Below the pieces are notes generated by a model. That model searched no databases, was not told the DNA's origin, and worked only from the letters and a program-made list of their open reading frames with translations. Made by a program: the position numbers and the translations under genes. From Pseudorhodoferax aquiterrae (GTDB taxonomy: Bacteria; Pseudomonadota; Gammaproteobacteria; Burkholderiales; Burkholderiaceae_C), in assembly GCF_014652235.1 (NCBI RefSeq), contig NZ_BMYK01000009.1, positions 160,721-224,720 of the forward strand: DNA of 64,000 nt, written 5' to 3'. Shown piece by piece: positions 54,327-63,510 of this stretch. The stretch's first letter is position 1. Each line of letters starts with the position of its first letter.

Positions 54327-55521
54327 GTCCGGCCCCGTCGCCGAACAGCGCCAGGGCCGAGCGCAGGCGGCCGGCGCTGATCGGCTTGTCGAACTTGGCC
54401 GCGAACAGCGCATCGGCCGCGGCGTCGGCCTCGTGGTAGGCGGACAGCGCCACCAGCGGGGTTTCCATGTTCAGCCCACCGTGCCGGCGCGCATGCTCGG
54501 CCACGGTGTAGCCCGAGCCGTCGGGCAGGCGCAGGTCCAGCAGCACGCCGTCGTAGCGGTCCTTGTCCAGCAGCTGCCGGGCCTCGCGCACGGAGTCGGC
54601 CAGGTCGGCCTGGGCGCCCAGGGCCAGCAGCATGGCATGCAGGCTGGCGCGCACGTCGGGGTCGTCCTCCACCACCAGCACGCGCAGGTGCCGGCCGCCA
54701 CCCTGGGCCACGGCGCTGGGCTTGCGCGCCTCCACTTCGGCCGGCACCCGCACCGTGAACACCGAGCCCTCGCCCGGCCGGCTCACCGCGAAGGCGCGCC
54801 CGCCGAGCAGCTCGGCCATCAGCTTGACCACCGCCAGGCCCAGCCCGCTGCCCATCTGCACATGGTCGCGGCCGCGCGTGAACGGCTCCCAGATGTTGAC
54901 CGAGGTGTCGAAGCCCGGGCCCTGGTCGATCACGGCCACCGTCACCTCGCGCTGCGCCTCGCGCACCTGGATCGAGCAGACCACCTCGCCGGGACTCGCG
55001 TACTTGACGGCGTTGGACACCAGGTTGGCCACGATCTGGCGCAGCCGGGCCGGGTCGGTCACCACGCGCGGACAGGGCTGCGGATCGATCTGCACCTTGA
55101 GCACCACGCCGCGTTCGCGCGCCGCTTCGTCGAACTCGGCAGCGATCAGCTCCATCATGAGGTCGGGCTGGAACAAGGTGGGCGAGACCTTCAGCCGCCC
55201 GCCCGACAGCCGCGCGAACTCCACCGTGTCGTTCATCTGCGCTTCCAGCTGCTGCGCGCTGCGGCGCAGCCGGCGGAAGGTCTCGTCGCCGTGCGGCACC
55301 TTGCCGCCCAGTTCGATGAGTTCCACCGAACTCACGATGGTCTGCAGCGGCGTCAGCATCTCGTGGGCCATCATGCCCAGGAACTGGTTGCGCGCCGTGA
55401 GCGCCGAGCGCGCTTCCTGCAGCGCCTTGCGCGCCTCGCGCACGCGCAGCACCGCGATGCCCAGCAGCACCCCGGCCGCGAGCACCAGCAGCGCTCCCCC
55501 CATCCACTTGCTCCACTCCAA
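54316..55521 (-). CDS. Hybrid histidine kinase with C-terminal receiver
   Basis: The 401-residue protein has one N-terminal membrane segment (about 8-26), a HisKA domain with M-A-H-E-M-L-T-P-L-Q and His53, and a HATPase domain with N-L-V-S-N-A-V-K-Y, D-Q-G-P-G-F and G-S-G-L-G-L. A C-terminal receiver follows with V-V-E-D-D and D-G-V-L-L-D-L-R-L-P-D. No periplasmic sensor is present. The TTG start at 55521 is fixed by an ideal AGGAGG six bases upstream. Convergent with the BetR-REC gene and divergent from fliE, it likely signals to that regulator. Confidence 0.9.
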   Translation of the reverse strand: MEWSKWMGGALLVLAAGVLLGIAVLRVREARKALQEARSALTARNQFLGMMAHEMLTPLQTIVSSVELIELGGKVPHGDETFRRLRRSAQQLEAQMNDTVEFARLSGGRLKVSPTLFQPDLMMELIAAEFDEAARERGVVLKVQIDPQPCPRVVTDPARLRQIVANLVSNAVKYASPGEVVCSIQVREAQREVTVAVIDQGPGFDTSVNIWEPFTRGRDHVQMGSGLGLAVVKLMAELLGGRAFAVSRPGEGSVFTVRVPAEVEARKPSAVAQGGGRHLRVLVVEDDPDVRASLHAMLLALGAQADLADSVREARQLLDKDRYDGVLLDLRLPDGSGYTVAEHARRHGGLNMETPLVALSAYHEADAAADALFAAKFDKPISAGRLRSALALFGDGAGPSG

Positions 55522-55692
55522 GCATCACCTCCTGTTGCGTGCGGATCCACACAAGCGCATGGCGTTCGACGCAGCCGCCATCCTATCGCTGCTTCAAGAA
55601 GTGCCGGTAAGTGTCTGAATTTCTTCACAACCGATCAGGATCCAGCAGCACTTCGAAGATTGAGGTGCGTAAAAATCACGAAATCTGCAAAA

Positions 55693-55720
55693 TTGGACTT
55701 ATGATGGTGCGAAATACTCA
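55693..55720 (+). promoter_or_regulatory. Candidate promoter of the fliE operon
   Basis: TTGGAC (-35-like) and TACTCA (-10-like) are 16 bases apart, about 45 bases upstream of the fliE start, in a low-GC patch. The match is moderate and was judged by eye; the operon could instead use an alternative sigma factor. Confidence 0.35.
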
Positions 55721-55722
55721 AC

Positions 55723-55737
55723 ACTCATCGATTGAGT
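55723..55737. promoter_or_regulatory. Candidate operator upstream of fliE
   Basis: ACTCA-TCGAT-TGAGT is a perfect 5-base dyad around a central TCGAT. A further ACTCA lies 7 bases upstream. It is downstream of the candidate promoter and 27 bases before the fliE ATG, where a repressor or the local regulator could bind. Confidence 0.4.
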
Positions 55738-55763
55738 CCAACGCAACGCTGAGGGAATGCGTC

Positions 55764-56102
55764 ATGGCAAACAACATGAACAACGCAATTGCTGCGAATC
55801 TGGCACACATCAAGGCGCAGGCGGCAGACCTCCAGAACATCCTGCCGCAGGCGCCCTACGACGGCCCGGAACCGGCTGCCGCGGGCGGTTTCGCGCAGCG
55901 CATGCGCGACGCTGTGGACAGCGTGAACGCGCAGGACCATGCGGCCGGCCAGCAGATGGCCGCCGTGGACAGCGGCCAGAGCGACGACCTGGTCGGCGCC
56001 ATGCTGTCCAGCCAGCAGGCCAGCCTGTCGTTCTCCATGCTCATGCAGGTGCGCAACAAGGTCGTGACCGCGGTCGAAGACCTGGTCAAGCTGCCCATCT
56101 GA
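55764..56102 (+). CDS. fliE: Flagellar hook-basal body protein FliE
   Basis: The 112-residue protein has the FliE C-terminal helices (F-S-M-L-M-Q-V-R-N-K-V-V-T-A-V-E-D-L-V-K-L-P-I). It joins the MS ring to the rod and is the first exported rod substrate. GAGGGA precedes the ATG at 55764. The longer frame includes the AT-rich promoter region and was rejected. It is first in a ten-gene plus-strand operon. Confidence 0.93.
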   Translation: MANNMNNAIAANLAHIKAQAADLQNILPQAPYDGPEPAAAGGFAQRMRDAVDSVNAQDHAAGQQMAAVDSGQSDDLVGAMLSSQQASLSFSMLMQVRNKVVTAVEDLVKLPI

Positions 56103-56118
56103 CCGCCGGGACCGCCAC

Positions 56119-57822
56119 GTGATCGCTACCCTCAAGGCCGGAGTCCAGAACCTGCGCAGCGTCGGCATGCCGACCTTGCCGGCCGGGCTCTCGCGCTCGC
56201 TCGTGCCCATCCTGCTGTTGGCCGTCGGCCTGACGGCCGTGGTGATGATGCTGCTGTGGCGCGACGAGGCCGGCTACAAGCCCGTGTTCGGCGCGCGCGA
56301 GCGCATCGCCGCCTCGGACATGATGGCCGTGCTTGATGCCGAGGGCGTGCCCTACCGCCTGCATCCCGACAGCGGCCAGGTGCTGGTGCCGGGCAGCCAG
56401 CTCGGCCGCGTGCGCATGCTGCTGGCGGCCAAGGGCGTCACGGCCCAGCTGCCCGCCGGCCTGGAGCTCATGGACAAGAGCGATCCGTTGGGCGTGAGCC
56501 AGTTCGTGCAGGACGTGCGCTTCCGCCGCGGCCTGGAGGGCGAGCTGGCGCAGAGCATCCGCACGCTGGACGCCGTGGAATCGGCGCGCGTGCACCTGTC
56601 CATGCCGCGCTCGACCTCCTTCGTGCTGGGCGATGGCGAGAAGGCCTCGGCCTCGGTGGTGCTGGCGCTCAAGCCCGGCCGCAAGCTCGCGCCCGAGCAG
56701 ATCGCCGCCATCGTCAACATGGTGGCTGGCAGCGTGGCCAGCCTGGACGTGCAGCGCGTGAGCCTGGTGGACCAGGCCGGCAACCTGCTGTCCGCGCGCG
56801 TGGACCTGAGCCAGGGCTTCGACGCCGTGGGCGGCGGCGACGCCGCGCGCCGCCACCAGGAAGCCACGCTGGCCAACGTGCGCGAACTGCTGGGCCCGGT
56901 GGTCGGGCTGGACAACTTCAAGGCCAGCGTGACGGCCGAGGTCAGCGAGGACCGCATCGACGAGACCGTGGAGAAGCTCGGCGACACGCCGCGCATCACC
57001 TCGGAGGCCGTGCGCGACGAGCAGGACCGCGCGCAGAGCGCACTGGGCGTGCCGGGCTCGCTGTCCAACCGCCCGCCCCCGCCTGCGAATCCGGCCCCGC
57101 CGAACCCGAACGCCCAGGCCCAGGCCAACGCGCAGAACGGCAACGACGCCACGGCACGCCGCAACGCCACCACGCGCCAGTACGCCTACGACCGCCAGAT
57201 CCGCCAGATCCGCCATGCGCGCGGCCAGCTCGCGCGGCTGAACGTGGCGGTGGTGCTCAACAGCGCCGCCGCACCCGGTGGCAAGGGCTGGAGCGCCGAG
57301 GACCTCACGCGCATCGAAGGCGTGCTGCGCAACGGCCTGGGCATCAGCGCCGAGCGTGGCGACAAGCTGGCGGTGTCGGCGCTGGCCTTCACGGCACCGC
57401 CCGAGATGGCGCCGTGGTGGCAGCAGCCCGACCGCGTGGTCGACTACGCCACGCCTGGGCTGTGGCTGCTGGGCGGACTGCTCGCCTACTTCCTGCTCGC
57501 GCGGCCGCTGCTGCGCACGGTGCAGCAGCGCCTGGCGCCGCCGCAGCCGGCCACGCCGCGCCGGCGCGCCGAGGACGCCGACCAGCCGCCGCTGGCCGCA
57601 CTCACCGGCCCGCAGGCCGCCCCCTCCGCCGTGGCCGCGCTGCCGCAGGCGGCCAGCACCCAGATCCCCGTGGTGCCGCTGCTGGAGGATTACGACCTGC
57701 CTCCGCCCGGCTCGCCCGTGGACGTGATGGTCAACCACCTGCGCGTGCTGGCCGCCAAGGAGCCCGAACGCGTCGCCGAAGTCGTCAAACAGTGGGTGCA
57801 AAAGCATGGCCGACCCGAATGA
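56119..57822 (+). CDS. fliF: Flagellar MS-ring protein FliF
   Basis: The 567-residue protein has an N-terminal membrane segment (about 28-47), the YscJ/FliF ring-building domains (E-G-V-P-Y-R-L-H..., Q-D-V-R-F-R-R-G-L-E-G-E-L), a Pro/Asn-rich loop near 310-345, a C-terminal membrane segment (about 440-460) and a short cytoplasmic tail that binds FliG. The GTG start at 56119 keeps the normal N-terminus. The 3' end overlaps fliG by 17 bases. Confidence 0.95.
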   Translation: MIATLKAGVQNLRSVGMPTLPAGLSRSLVPILLLAVGLTAVVMMLLWRDEAGYKPVFGARERIAASDMMAVLDAEGVPYRLHPDSGQVLVPGSQLGRVRMLLAAKGVTAQLPAGLELMDKSDPLGVSQFVQDVRFRRGLEGELAQSIRTLDAVESARVHLSMPRSTSFVLGDGEKASASVVLALKPGRKLAPEQIAAIVNMVAGSVASLDVQRVSLVDQAGNLLSARVDLSQGFDAVGGGDAARRHQEATLANVRELLGPVVGLDNFKASVTAEVSEDRIDETVEKLGDTPRITSEAVRDEQDRAQSALGVPGSLSNRPPPPANPAPPNPNAQAQANAQNGNDATARRNATTRQYAYDRQIRQIRHARGQLARLNVAVVLNSAAAPGGKGWSAEDLTRIEGVLRNGLGISAERGDKLAVSALAFTAPPEMAPWWQQPDRVVDYATPGLWLLGGLLAYFLLARPLLRTVQQRLAPPQPATPRRRAEDADQPPLAALTGPQAAPSAVAALPQAASTQIPVVPLLEDYDLPPPGSPVDVMVNHLRVLAAKEPERVAEVVKQWVQKHGRPE

Positions 57823-58843
57823 GTCCACCGCGCTGGCCGAAGTGCCGGCGCCCGCCCCGGCCAGCCCGATCGAGCAGGCCGCCATCGTGCTCCTGTGCAT
57901 GGGCGAGGAGCCGGCCGCGGCCGTGCTGCGCCACCTCTCGCGCGAGGAACTGCTGGAGGTCACGCAAGTCATGTCGCGCCTGTCGGGCATCAAGGTCGAA
58001 GCCGTCAAGCACGCCATGACGCGCTTCTTCGACAACTACCGCGAGCAAAGCGGCGTGCACGGCGCCTCGCGCAGCTACCTCAAGCGCTCGCTCGACCTGG
58101 CGCTGGGCAGCCAGATCGCCGGCAGCGTGCTCAACAGCATCTACGGCGATGCCATCCGCCCGAAGATGCAGCGCCTGCAATGGGCCGCGCCCAAGTGGCT
58201 GGCCGAGCGCATCGCCCACGAGCATGTGCGCATGCAGGCCGTGTTCCTGTCCTTCCTGCCGCCGCCACAGGCCGGCACCGTGATCGAGAACCTGCCCGCG
58301 CAGGACCGCGACCAGCTGCTGATCGCCATGGCCCGGCTGCAGGAGATCGACAACGAGCTGCTGACCGAACTGGACGAGATCGTCAGCCGCTGCCTGGACG
58401 AGATGGGCACGCAGAGCGCGGCCGTCGAGGGCACGCGCCAGGTGGCCGAGATCCTGAACCGCCTGCCGGGCGACAAGCGCCAGATGATCGAGGCGCTGCG
58501 CGTGCACGACGCCGAGCTGGTCTCCAAGATCGAGGCCAGCATGTACGACTTCTTCATCCTGTCCAACCAGACCGAGGTGGTGCTCACACGGCTGCTGGAG
58601 GAAGTGCCGCTGGAGCAATGGGCGATCGCGCTCAAGGGTGCCGAGCCCAGCATCCGCGACGCCATCCTGCAGACCATGCCCAAGCGCCAGGCGCAGAGCT
58701 TCCAGGACATCCTGCGCCGCGCCGGCCCGGTGCCGATGTCGCGCGTGGAGCAGACGCGCAAGGAGATCATGGCCCAGGTCAAGGCCCTCGCCGATGCCGG
58801 CGAGATCGAGATCCAGCTGTTCGCCGAGGCGACCGTGGAATGA
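57806..58843 (+). CDS. fliG: Flagellar motor switch protein FliG
   Basis: The 345-residue protein has the three FliG domains, with the EHPQ-like region replaced by A-H-E-H-V-R-M-Q near residue 135 and the C-terminal charged torque helix (E-V-P-L-E-Q-W-A-I-A-L-K-G-A). It transmits stator force to the MS ring. It overlaps fliF by 17 bases and fliH by 4 (ATGA), so translation is coupled. Confidence 0.95.
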   Translation: MADPNESTALAEVPAPAPASPIEQAAIVLLCMGEEPAAAVLRHLSREELLEVTQVMSRLSGIKVEAVKHAMTRFFDNYREQSGVHGASRSYLKRSLDLALGSQIAGSVLNSIYGDAIRPKMQRLQWAAPKWLAERIAHEHVRMQAVFLSFLPPPQAGTVIENLPAQDRDQLLIAMARLQEIDNELLTELDEIVSRCLDEMGTQSAAVEGTRQVAEILNRLPGDKRQMIEALRVHDAELVSKIEASMYDFFILSNQTEVVLTRLLEEVPLEQWAIALKGAEPSIRDAILQTMPKRQAQSFQDILRRAGPVPMSRVEQTRKEIMAQVKALADAGEIEIQLFAEATVE

Positions 58844-59574
58844 CGATGTTGCGCAACGCCCGCCCCCACCGCTTCCCGCCGCTGGCCCAGGTCCAGGCGC
58901 GCAGCACCGCGCCCGACGGCAGCGATGCCAGCCAGGCCTTCCAGCAGGCCATGGACCAGGGCTATGCCGAGGGCCTGCGCAGCGGCCGCGAGGCCGGCGA
59001 GGCCCAGGGCCACAAGAGCGGCCATGCCGAAGGCCTGCGCCAGGGCTTCGAGCAGGCGCGCCGCGAGACCATGGAGGCCTTCGACGAGAAGGCCGGCCCG
59101 GTCGACGCGATCCTGGAGGCGCTCAAGAACCTGCAGGCCGAGTACCAGGAGGCGCTGCGCGACGAGGTGGTCGAGCTGGTCGGCAAGGTCGCGCGCCAGG
59201 TCATCCGCTGCGAGCTGGCGCTGCAGCCGCTGCAGCTGCTGACCATGGTGGACGAGACGCTGGCCACGCTGCCGCGCGTGCGCGCCCGCGAGGTCGAGGT
59301 CTTCCTGCACCCCGAGGATCTGCAGCGCATCACCGACCTGGACCCCGAGCGCGCCAAGAAGTGGAAGCTGCTGCCCGACACCCGGCTGGAGCCCGGCGAA
59401 TGCCATGTGCGCGCCGGCCGCCACGAAGCCGATGCCGGCTGCCGCCAGCGCCAGGCCGCCGTGATGGACCAGGTGCGCGCCCAGCTCAAGGGCAAAGGCC
59501 GGCCCGAGGCCGCGCGCGCGCTGGACGACGAAGAAGAGCTGCCGGCCGCGCCGGCCCTGCAGGTGGTGCGATGA
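58840..59574 (+). CDS. fliH: Flagellar assembly protein FliH
   Basis: The 244-residue protein has the Gly/Ala-spaced heptad region typical of FliH (G-Y-A-E-G-L-R-S-G-R-E-A-G...G-F-E-Q-A-R, about 45-75) and the C-terminal domain that binds FliI. It keeps the ATPase inactive and docks it to the C-ring. It starts in the ATGA overlap with fliG and ends in an ATGA overlap with fliI. Confidence 0.92.
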   Translation: MTMLRNARPHRFPPLAQVQARSTAPDGSDASQAFQQAMDQGYAEGLRSGREAGEAQGHKSGHAEGLRQGFEQARRETMEAFDEKAGPVDAILEALKNLQAEYQEALRDEVVELVGKVARQVIRCELALQPLQLLTMVDETLATLPRVRAREVEVFLHPEDLQRITDLDPERAKKWKLLPDTRLEPGECHVRAGRHEADAGCRQRQAAVMDQVRAQLKGKGRPEAARALDDEEELPAAPALQVVR

Positions 59575-60884
59575 CCCTGCGTGCCGCCCTGCGCGATGTG
59601 GAGCTCGGCCAGGTGCCCGTGGCGCGGCCGACCGGCCGGCTGGTCGGCGCCTCCGGGCTGCTGCTGGAAAGCGCGGGCTGCACGCTGCACACCGGCCAGC
59701 GCTGCCGCGTGGAGACCGCGGCCGGCGAATGGGTCGAGGCCCAGGTCGTGGGGTTCCGCGAGGAAATCGCCTACCTCATGCCGTTCCGCGCCATCGAGGG
59801 CCTGGCGACCGGCGCGCGCGTGCTGCCGCTGGCCGAGCGCCGGCTGCCGCTGATCGGCCCGGGCTGGCTGGGCCGCATCGTCGACGGCCTGGGCGAACCG
59901 ATGGACGGGCTTGGGCCGCTGTCGGGCGAGCACCCGCTGCCGGCGCAACCGCCGCGCGTGCACCCGCTGCGCAAGCAGCCCGTGCACGAGGCGCTGGACG
60001 TGGGCGTGCGCGCCATCAACGGCCTGCTCACGCTGGGCAAGGGCCAGCGCGTGGGGCTCATGGCCGGCAGTGGCGTGGGCAAGAGCGTGCTGCTGGGCCT
60101 GATCACGCGCCAGACCGTGGCCGACGTGGTCGTCGTGGGCCTGATCGGCGAGCGCGGCCGCGAGGTGCGCGAGTTCATCGAGCGCTCGCTGGGTGCCGAG
60201 GGCCTGGCGCGCGCCGTGCTGGTCGTGGCGCCGGCCGACGAATCGCCGCTGATGCGCCTGCGCGCCACGGAGCTGGCGCACGCCATCGCCGCCCACTACC
60301 GCGACCAGGGCCAGCACGTGCTGCTGCTGGTCGACTCGCTGACGCGCTACGCCATGGCCAAGCGCGAGGTGGCGCTGGCCCTGGGCGAGCCGCCGGCCAC
60401 GCGCGGCTACCCGCCTTCGGTGTTCAGCCAGCTGCCGCAGCTCGTGGAAAGCGCCGGCAACGGCGAGCGGCCCGAGGGCAGCATGAGCGCCATCTACACC
60501 GTGCTGGCCGAGGGCGACGACCAGCAGGACCCGGTGGTGGACACCGCGCGCGCCGTGCTGGACGGCCACATCGTGCTGTCGCGTGCGCTGGCCGAGCGCG
60601 GCCACTACCCCGCCATCGACATCGGCGCCTCCATCAGCCGCTGCATGAACCTGGTCGCGAGCCCGGCCCAGCAGCGCGCCGCGCTGCAGGTCAAGGAACT
60701 GCTGGGCCGCTACGCCCAGGTGCGCGAACTGCTGCCGCTGGGCGCCTACGTGGCCGGCGCCGACCCGGCGACCGACCGCGCCGTGGCCGCCTTCCCGCGC
60801 ATGGAGGCCTTCCTGCAGCAGGGCACGCACGACGCCGCGCCCATGGCCGCCACGGTGGCGCAACTGGAAAGCCTGGTCCAATGA
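59571..60884 (+). CDS. fliI: Flagellum-specific ATPase FliI
   Basis: The 437-residue ATPase has Walker A G-S-G-V-G-K-S near residue 165, L-L-L-V-D-S-L-T-R as Walker B and the family pattern R-G-Y-P-P-S-V-F-S-Q-L-P. It energises delivery of export substrates to the gate. Overlaps of 4 bases with fliH and fliJ place it in the middle of the tightly coupled operon. Confidence 0.96.
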   Translation: MTLRAALRDVELGQVPVARPTGRLVGASGLLLESAGCTLHTGQRCRVETAAGEWVEAQVVGFREEIAYLMPFRAIEGLATGARVLPLAERRLPLIGPGWLGRIVDGLGEPMDGLGPLSGEHPLPAQPPRVHPLRKQPVHEALDVGVRAINGLLTLGKGQRVGLMAGSGVGKSVLLGLITRQTVADVVVVGLIGERGREVREFIERSLGAEGLARAVLVVAPADESPLMRLRATELAHAIAAHYRDQGQHVLLLVDSLTRYAMAKREVALALGEPPATRGYPPSVFSQLPQLVESAGNGERPEGSMSAIYTVLAEGDDQQDPVVDTARAVLDGHIVLSRALAERGHYPAIDIGASISRCMNLVASPAQQRAALQVKELLGRYAQVRELLPLGAYVAGADPATDRAVAAFPRMEAFLQQGTHDAAPMAATVAQLESLVQ

Positions 60885-61315
60885 ACGCGAACCACCCTGC
60901 CCCGTCCCTGAGCCGCCTGGCCGAGCTGCGCGAACGCGAGGTCGAGCGTCGCCAGACCGAGCTGGCGCAGCAGTTGGCCGACGCCGAACGGCGCCGCCGC
61001 AACCAGGAGCGGCTGGACAGCCTGTGGCGCACCAGCACCACCAGCGGCACGCTGTCGCCGCTGGCCTCGCTGAACTGCGCCAACTACAAGCAGAACGTGA
61101 TGGAGCTGGCCGAACGCCACCGCGGCGACCTGTCGCGCCAGGAACAGGCCGTGGACCGGGCCCGGCTGGCGCTGCTGGCCGCCGCGCGCCGCCAAGGCGC
61201 CATCGACCAGGTGCTGGCGCAGCGCCTGCAGGAGCACGGCCGCGCGCTGCGCAGCGCCGAACAGAAGGGCCAGGACGAGATCGCCCGGCAGAGCTGGCTG
61301 CGGAGGGCGCCATGA
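60881..61315 (+). CDS. fliJ: Flagellar export protein FliJ
   Basis: The 144-residue protein is almost entirely charged alpha-helix with heptad spacing (R-E-R-E-V-E-R-R-Q-T-E-L..., Q-E-Q-A-V-D-R-A-R), the antiparallel coiled coil of FliJ. It links FliI to FlhA and recycles chaperones. Its identity rests on structure and position, directly after fliI (4-base overlap), since the family is poorly conserved. Confidence 0.85.
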   Translation: MNANHPAPSLSRLAELREREVERRQTELAQQLADAERRRRNQERLDSLWRTSTTSGTLSPLASLNCANYKQNVMELAERHRGDLSRQEQAVDRARLALLAAARRQGAIDQVLAQRLQEHGRALRSAEQKGQDEIARQSWLRRAP

Positions 61316-61390
61316 GCCTCGCATCTGCACTTCATGCGCGGCGGGCGCCGGTCGCCTTCTCCACGGGTAACCCCCGTCAAGGAGTCTGAA

Positions 61391-62761
61391 ATGGCCGAAA
61401 TCGATCCCGCATCCATGGCCTCGCAACTGGCCAACCTGTACGTGGCCAGCGCCCAGAAGCAGCTGACCACCCAGAGCCAGAACGCCCAGAACACGTCGAC
61501 CGCGCTGACCAAGCTGCAGTCGGCGCTGAGCGCCTTCGAGACCGCGCTCGGCGGCCTGGCCAGCCGCAGCACCGGCGTGCTGCAGCGCAGCGCAACGCTG
61601 AGCGGCGGCGGCACCGCCATCACGGCGGCCAGCGCCACGGCCAAGGCGGCGCCGGGCAGCCACCAGCTCTTCGTCGAGCAGGTCGCGACCGTGCACCAGG
61701 TCGCCTTCGAAGACCTGCCGGCGGTGCCCGTGGCGCTCGGCGGGCCGCTCGTCGTGCAACTGGGCGACGGCACCAACTTCTCGGTCGACCTGGCCATGGC
61801 CGACCAAAACAGCGACGGCACCATCTCGCATGCCGAGATCGCCCGCGCCATCAACCTGGCCGAGGACAACGGCGGCAAAGTGGTGGCCAGCACCGTCACC
61901 AGCGGCAGCCAGACGCACCTGGTGCTGAGCGCCGGCAGCAGCGGTGCCACCGGCGCGTTCACGCTGGACGCCAGCGGCCTGCCCGACGGCGCGCTGAAGA
62001 CCGCCCTCTCCGGCGGCCGCACCCTCGCGGCGGCGCAGGATGCGGTGGTCTGGCTCGGCGCCCAGGGCACCGGTATCCGGCTGCAGCAGGCCTCCAACAC
62101 CTTCACGGCCATCGAGGGCGTGACGCTCACGCTGGCCCAGCCCATGGCCAGCGGCAGCGCGCCCGCCACGCTGACCGTGGCCAACGACAACAGCGCCACC
62201 ACCGAGAAGCTGCAAAGCTTCGTGACCGCCTACAACGCGCTGGAGAAGGCGCTGGACGAGCTCACCGCCTACGGAAAGGACGGCGCCGGCTCGGCCGCAT
62301 TCGCCTCCGATGCCGGCGTGCGCAACCTGCGCTCGCGCCTGGCGAATGCGCTGCGCCTGGAGGTCGATGGCGTGCGGCTCACGGATTTCGGCATCAAGAC
62401 CAGCCGCGACGGCAGCATCTCGCTGGACAGCGCCAAGCTGGACAAGGCCCTGGCCGCCAACCCCGACAAGCTCGACGCGCTGTTCGGCAACACCGGCCTG
62501 ACCACTGCCTCGGGCGTGCTGGGCGCGCTGCAGTCGGTCAGCGACAGCTGGACCGACAGCAGCCAGGGCCAGATCAAGCGCCGCCAGGACAGCGTGCAGA
62601 TCACGCAGAAGCGCATCACGCAGCGCCAGGACCGCCTGGAGCTGCAGTACGAGAACGCCTACCAGCGCTACCTGGCGCAGTTCACCCAGTTGCAGAACCT
62701 GCAGGCGCAGATGAGCGAGACCTCGAACCTGTTCAGCTCGCTGTCGACCACCACCACCTGA
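61391..62761 (+). CDS. fliD: Flagellar filament cap protein FliD
   Basis: The 456-residue protein has the FliD N-terminal domain (D-P-A-S-M-A-S-Q-L-A-N-L-Y-V with the long helix through L-S-A-F-E-T-A-L) and the C-terminal domain ending in a long coiled coil. The cap promotes flagellin assembly at the filament tip. AAGGAG lies upstream of the ATG at 61391. It follows fliJ after 75 bases, whereas in lateral systems lafB (FliD) begins the filament-gene group. Confidence 0.92.
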   Translation: MAEIDPASMASQLANLYVASAQKQLTTQSQNAQNTSTALTKLQSALSAFETALGGLASRSTGVLQRSATLSGGGTAITAASATAKAAPGSHQLFVEQVATVHQVAFEDLPAVPVALGGPLVVQLGDGTNFSVDLAMADQNSDGTISHAEIARAINLAEDNGGKVVASTVTSGSQTHLVLSAGSSGATGAFTLDASGLPDGALKTALSGGRTLAAAQDAVVWLGAQGTGIRLQQASNTFTAIEGVTLTLAQPMASGSAPATLTVANDNSATTEKLQSFVTAYNALEKALDELTAYGKDGAGSAAFASDAGVRNLRSRLANALRLEVDGVRLTDFGIKTSRDGSISLDSAKLDKALAANPDKLDALFGNTGLTTASGVLGALQSVSDSWTDSSQGQIKRRQDSVQITQKRITQRQDRLELQYENAYQRYLAQFTQLQNLQAQMSETSNLFSSLSTTTT

Positions 62762-62780
62762 ACCCACGCCGAGACCGACC

Positions 62781-63200
62781 TTGGACCACGACGCCTACCA
62801 CCACTACCACGCCGTGAACCTGCACGCGCAGACGGCCAATGCCTCGCCGGTGCAACTGGTGCTGATCCTGCTGGACGGCCTGCTCGAGGAGCTGGCGCGT
62901 ACGCGCGCCCACATCGCCGCGCGCCGCTACACCGAGAAGGCCCAGAGCCTGGACAAGTGCGTGGACATCCTGAACGGCCTGTCCAGCGCGCTGGACACCG
63001 ATCGCGGCGGCGAGGTCGTGGGCAACCTGGCCCGGCTGTACGACTACTGCAGCTGGCGGCTGTACCGCGCCGGCAGCGACCTGGATCCGGCCATGGTCGA
63101 CGAAGTCGCCGGCCTGCTGCGCACGCTGCGCGCCGGCTGGCAGGACGTGCAGGCGCAGGACCTGCGCCGCACCAGCACCGCGGGAGCCGCCCATGTCTAG
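62781..63200 (+). CDS. fliS: Flagellin export chaperone FliS
   Basis: The 139-residue all-helical protein has the FliS pattern: V-Q-L-V-L-I-L-L-D-G-L-L-E-E-L, then an A-R-R-Y-T-E-K-A helix and L-Y-D-Y-C-S-W-R-L-Y. It binds the flagellin C-terminus and prevents early polymerisation. The TTG start at 62781 is the only one upstream of the conserved region. It overlaps fliT by 8 bases. Confidence 0.88.
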   Translation: MDHDAYHHYHAVNLHAQTANASPVQLVLILLDGLLEELARTRAHIAARRYTEKAQSLDKCVDILNGLSSALDTDRGGEVVGNLARLYDYCSWRLYRAGSDLDPAMVDEVAGLLRTLRAGWQDVQAQDLRRTSTAGAAHV

Positions 63201-63510
63201 GCAACAGCAGCTGGCCCAGCTGGCCGCCCAGGTGCTGGGCGCGGCCCGCGCACAGGATTGGCAGGCTGTGCAGCAGGCCGACCGCACGCTCGCGCGCGAG
63301 CTGCCGCAGCTGGCCGCGCTGGGCCCCTGGAGCGGAACCGAACTCGAGGCGCTGGAGCGGCTCGGCACGGCCCACGCCATGGCGCGCGGCCTGTGCCGCG
63401 AGGCCAGCGACGCGCTGGAGCAGCAGATCGCCCAGCTGCGCGAGGGCCGCGACGGCTGGCTCGCCTACGCGCTGAACGACAGCGCATCCCCGTTCGAGGC
63501 CCGCCCATGA
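63193..63510 (+). CDS. fliT: FliT-like flagellar chaperone
   Basis: The 105-residue protein is helical and lacks strong sequence motifs, like most FliT proteins. The call rests on its place after fliS, its size and its helical pattern (D-W-Q-A-V-Q-Q-A-D). FliT binds FliD and, in some species, regulates flagellar transcription. It overlaps fliS by 8 bases and fliK by 4. Confidence 0.65.
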   Translation: MSRQQQLAQLAAQVLGAARAQDWQAVQQADRTLARELPQLAALGPWSGTELEALERLGTAHAMARGLCREASDALEQQIAQLREGRDGWLAYALNDSASPFEARP

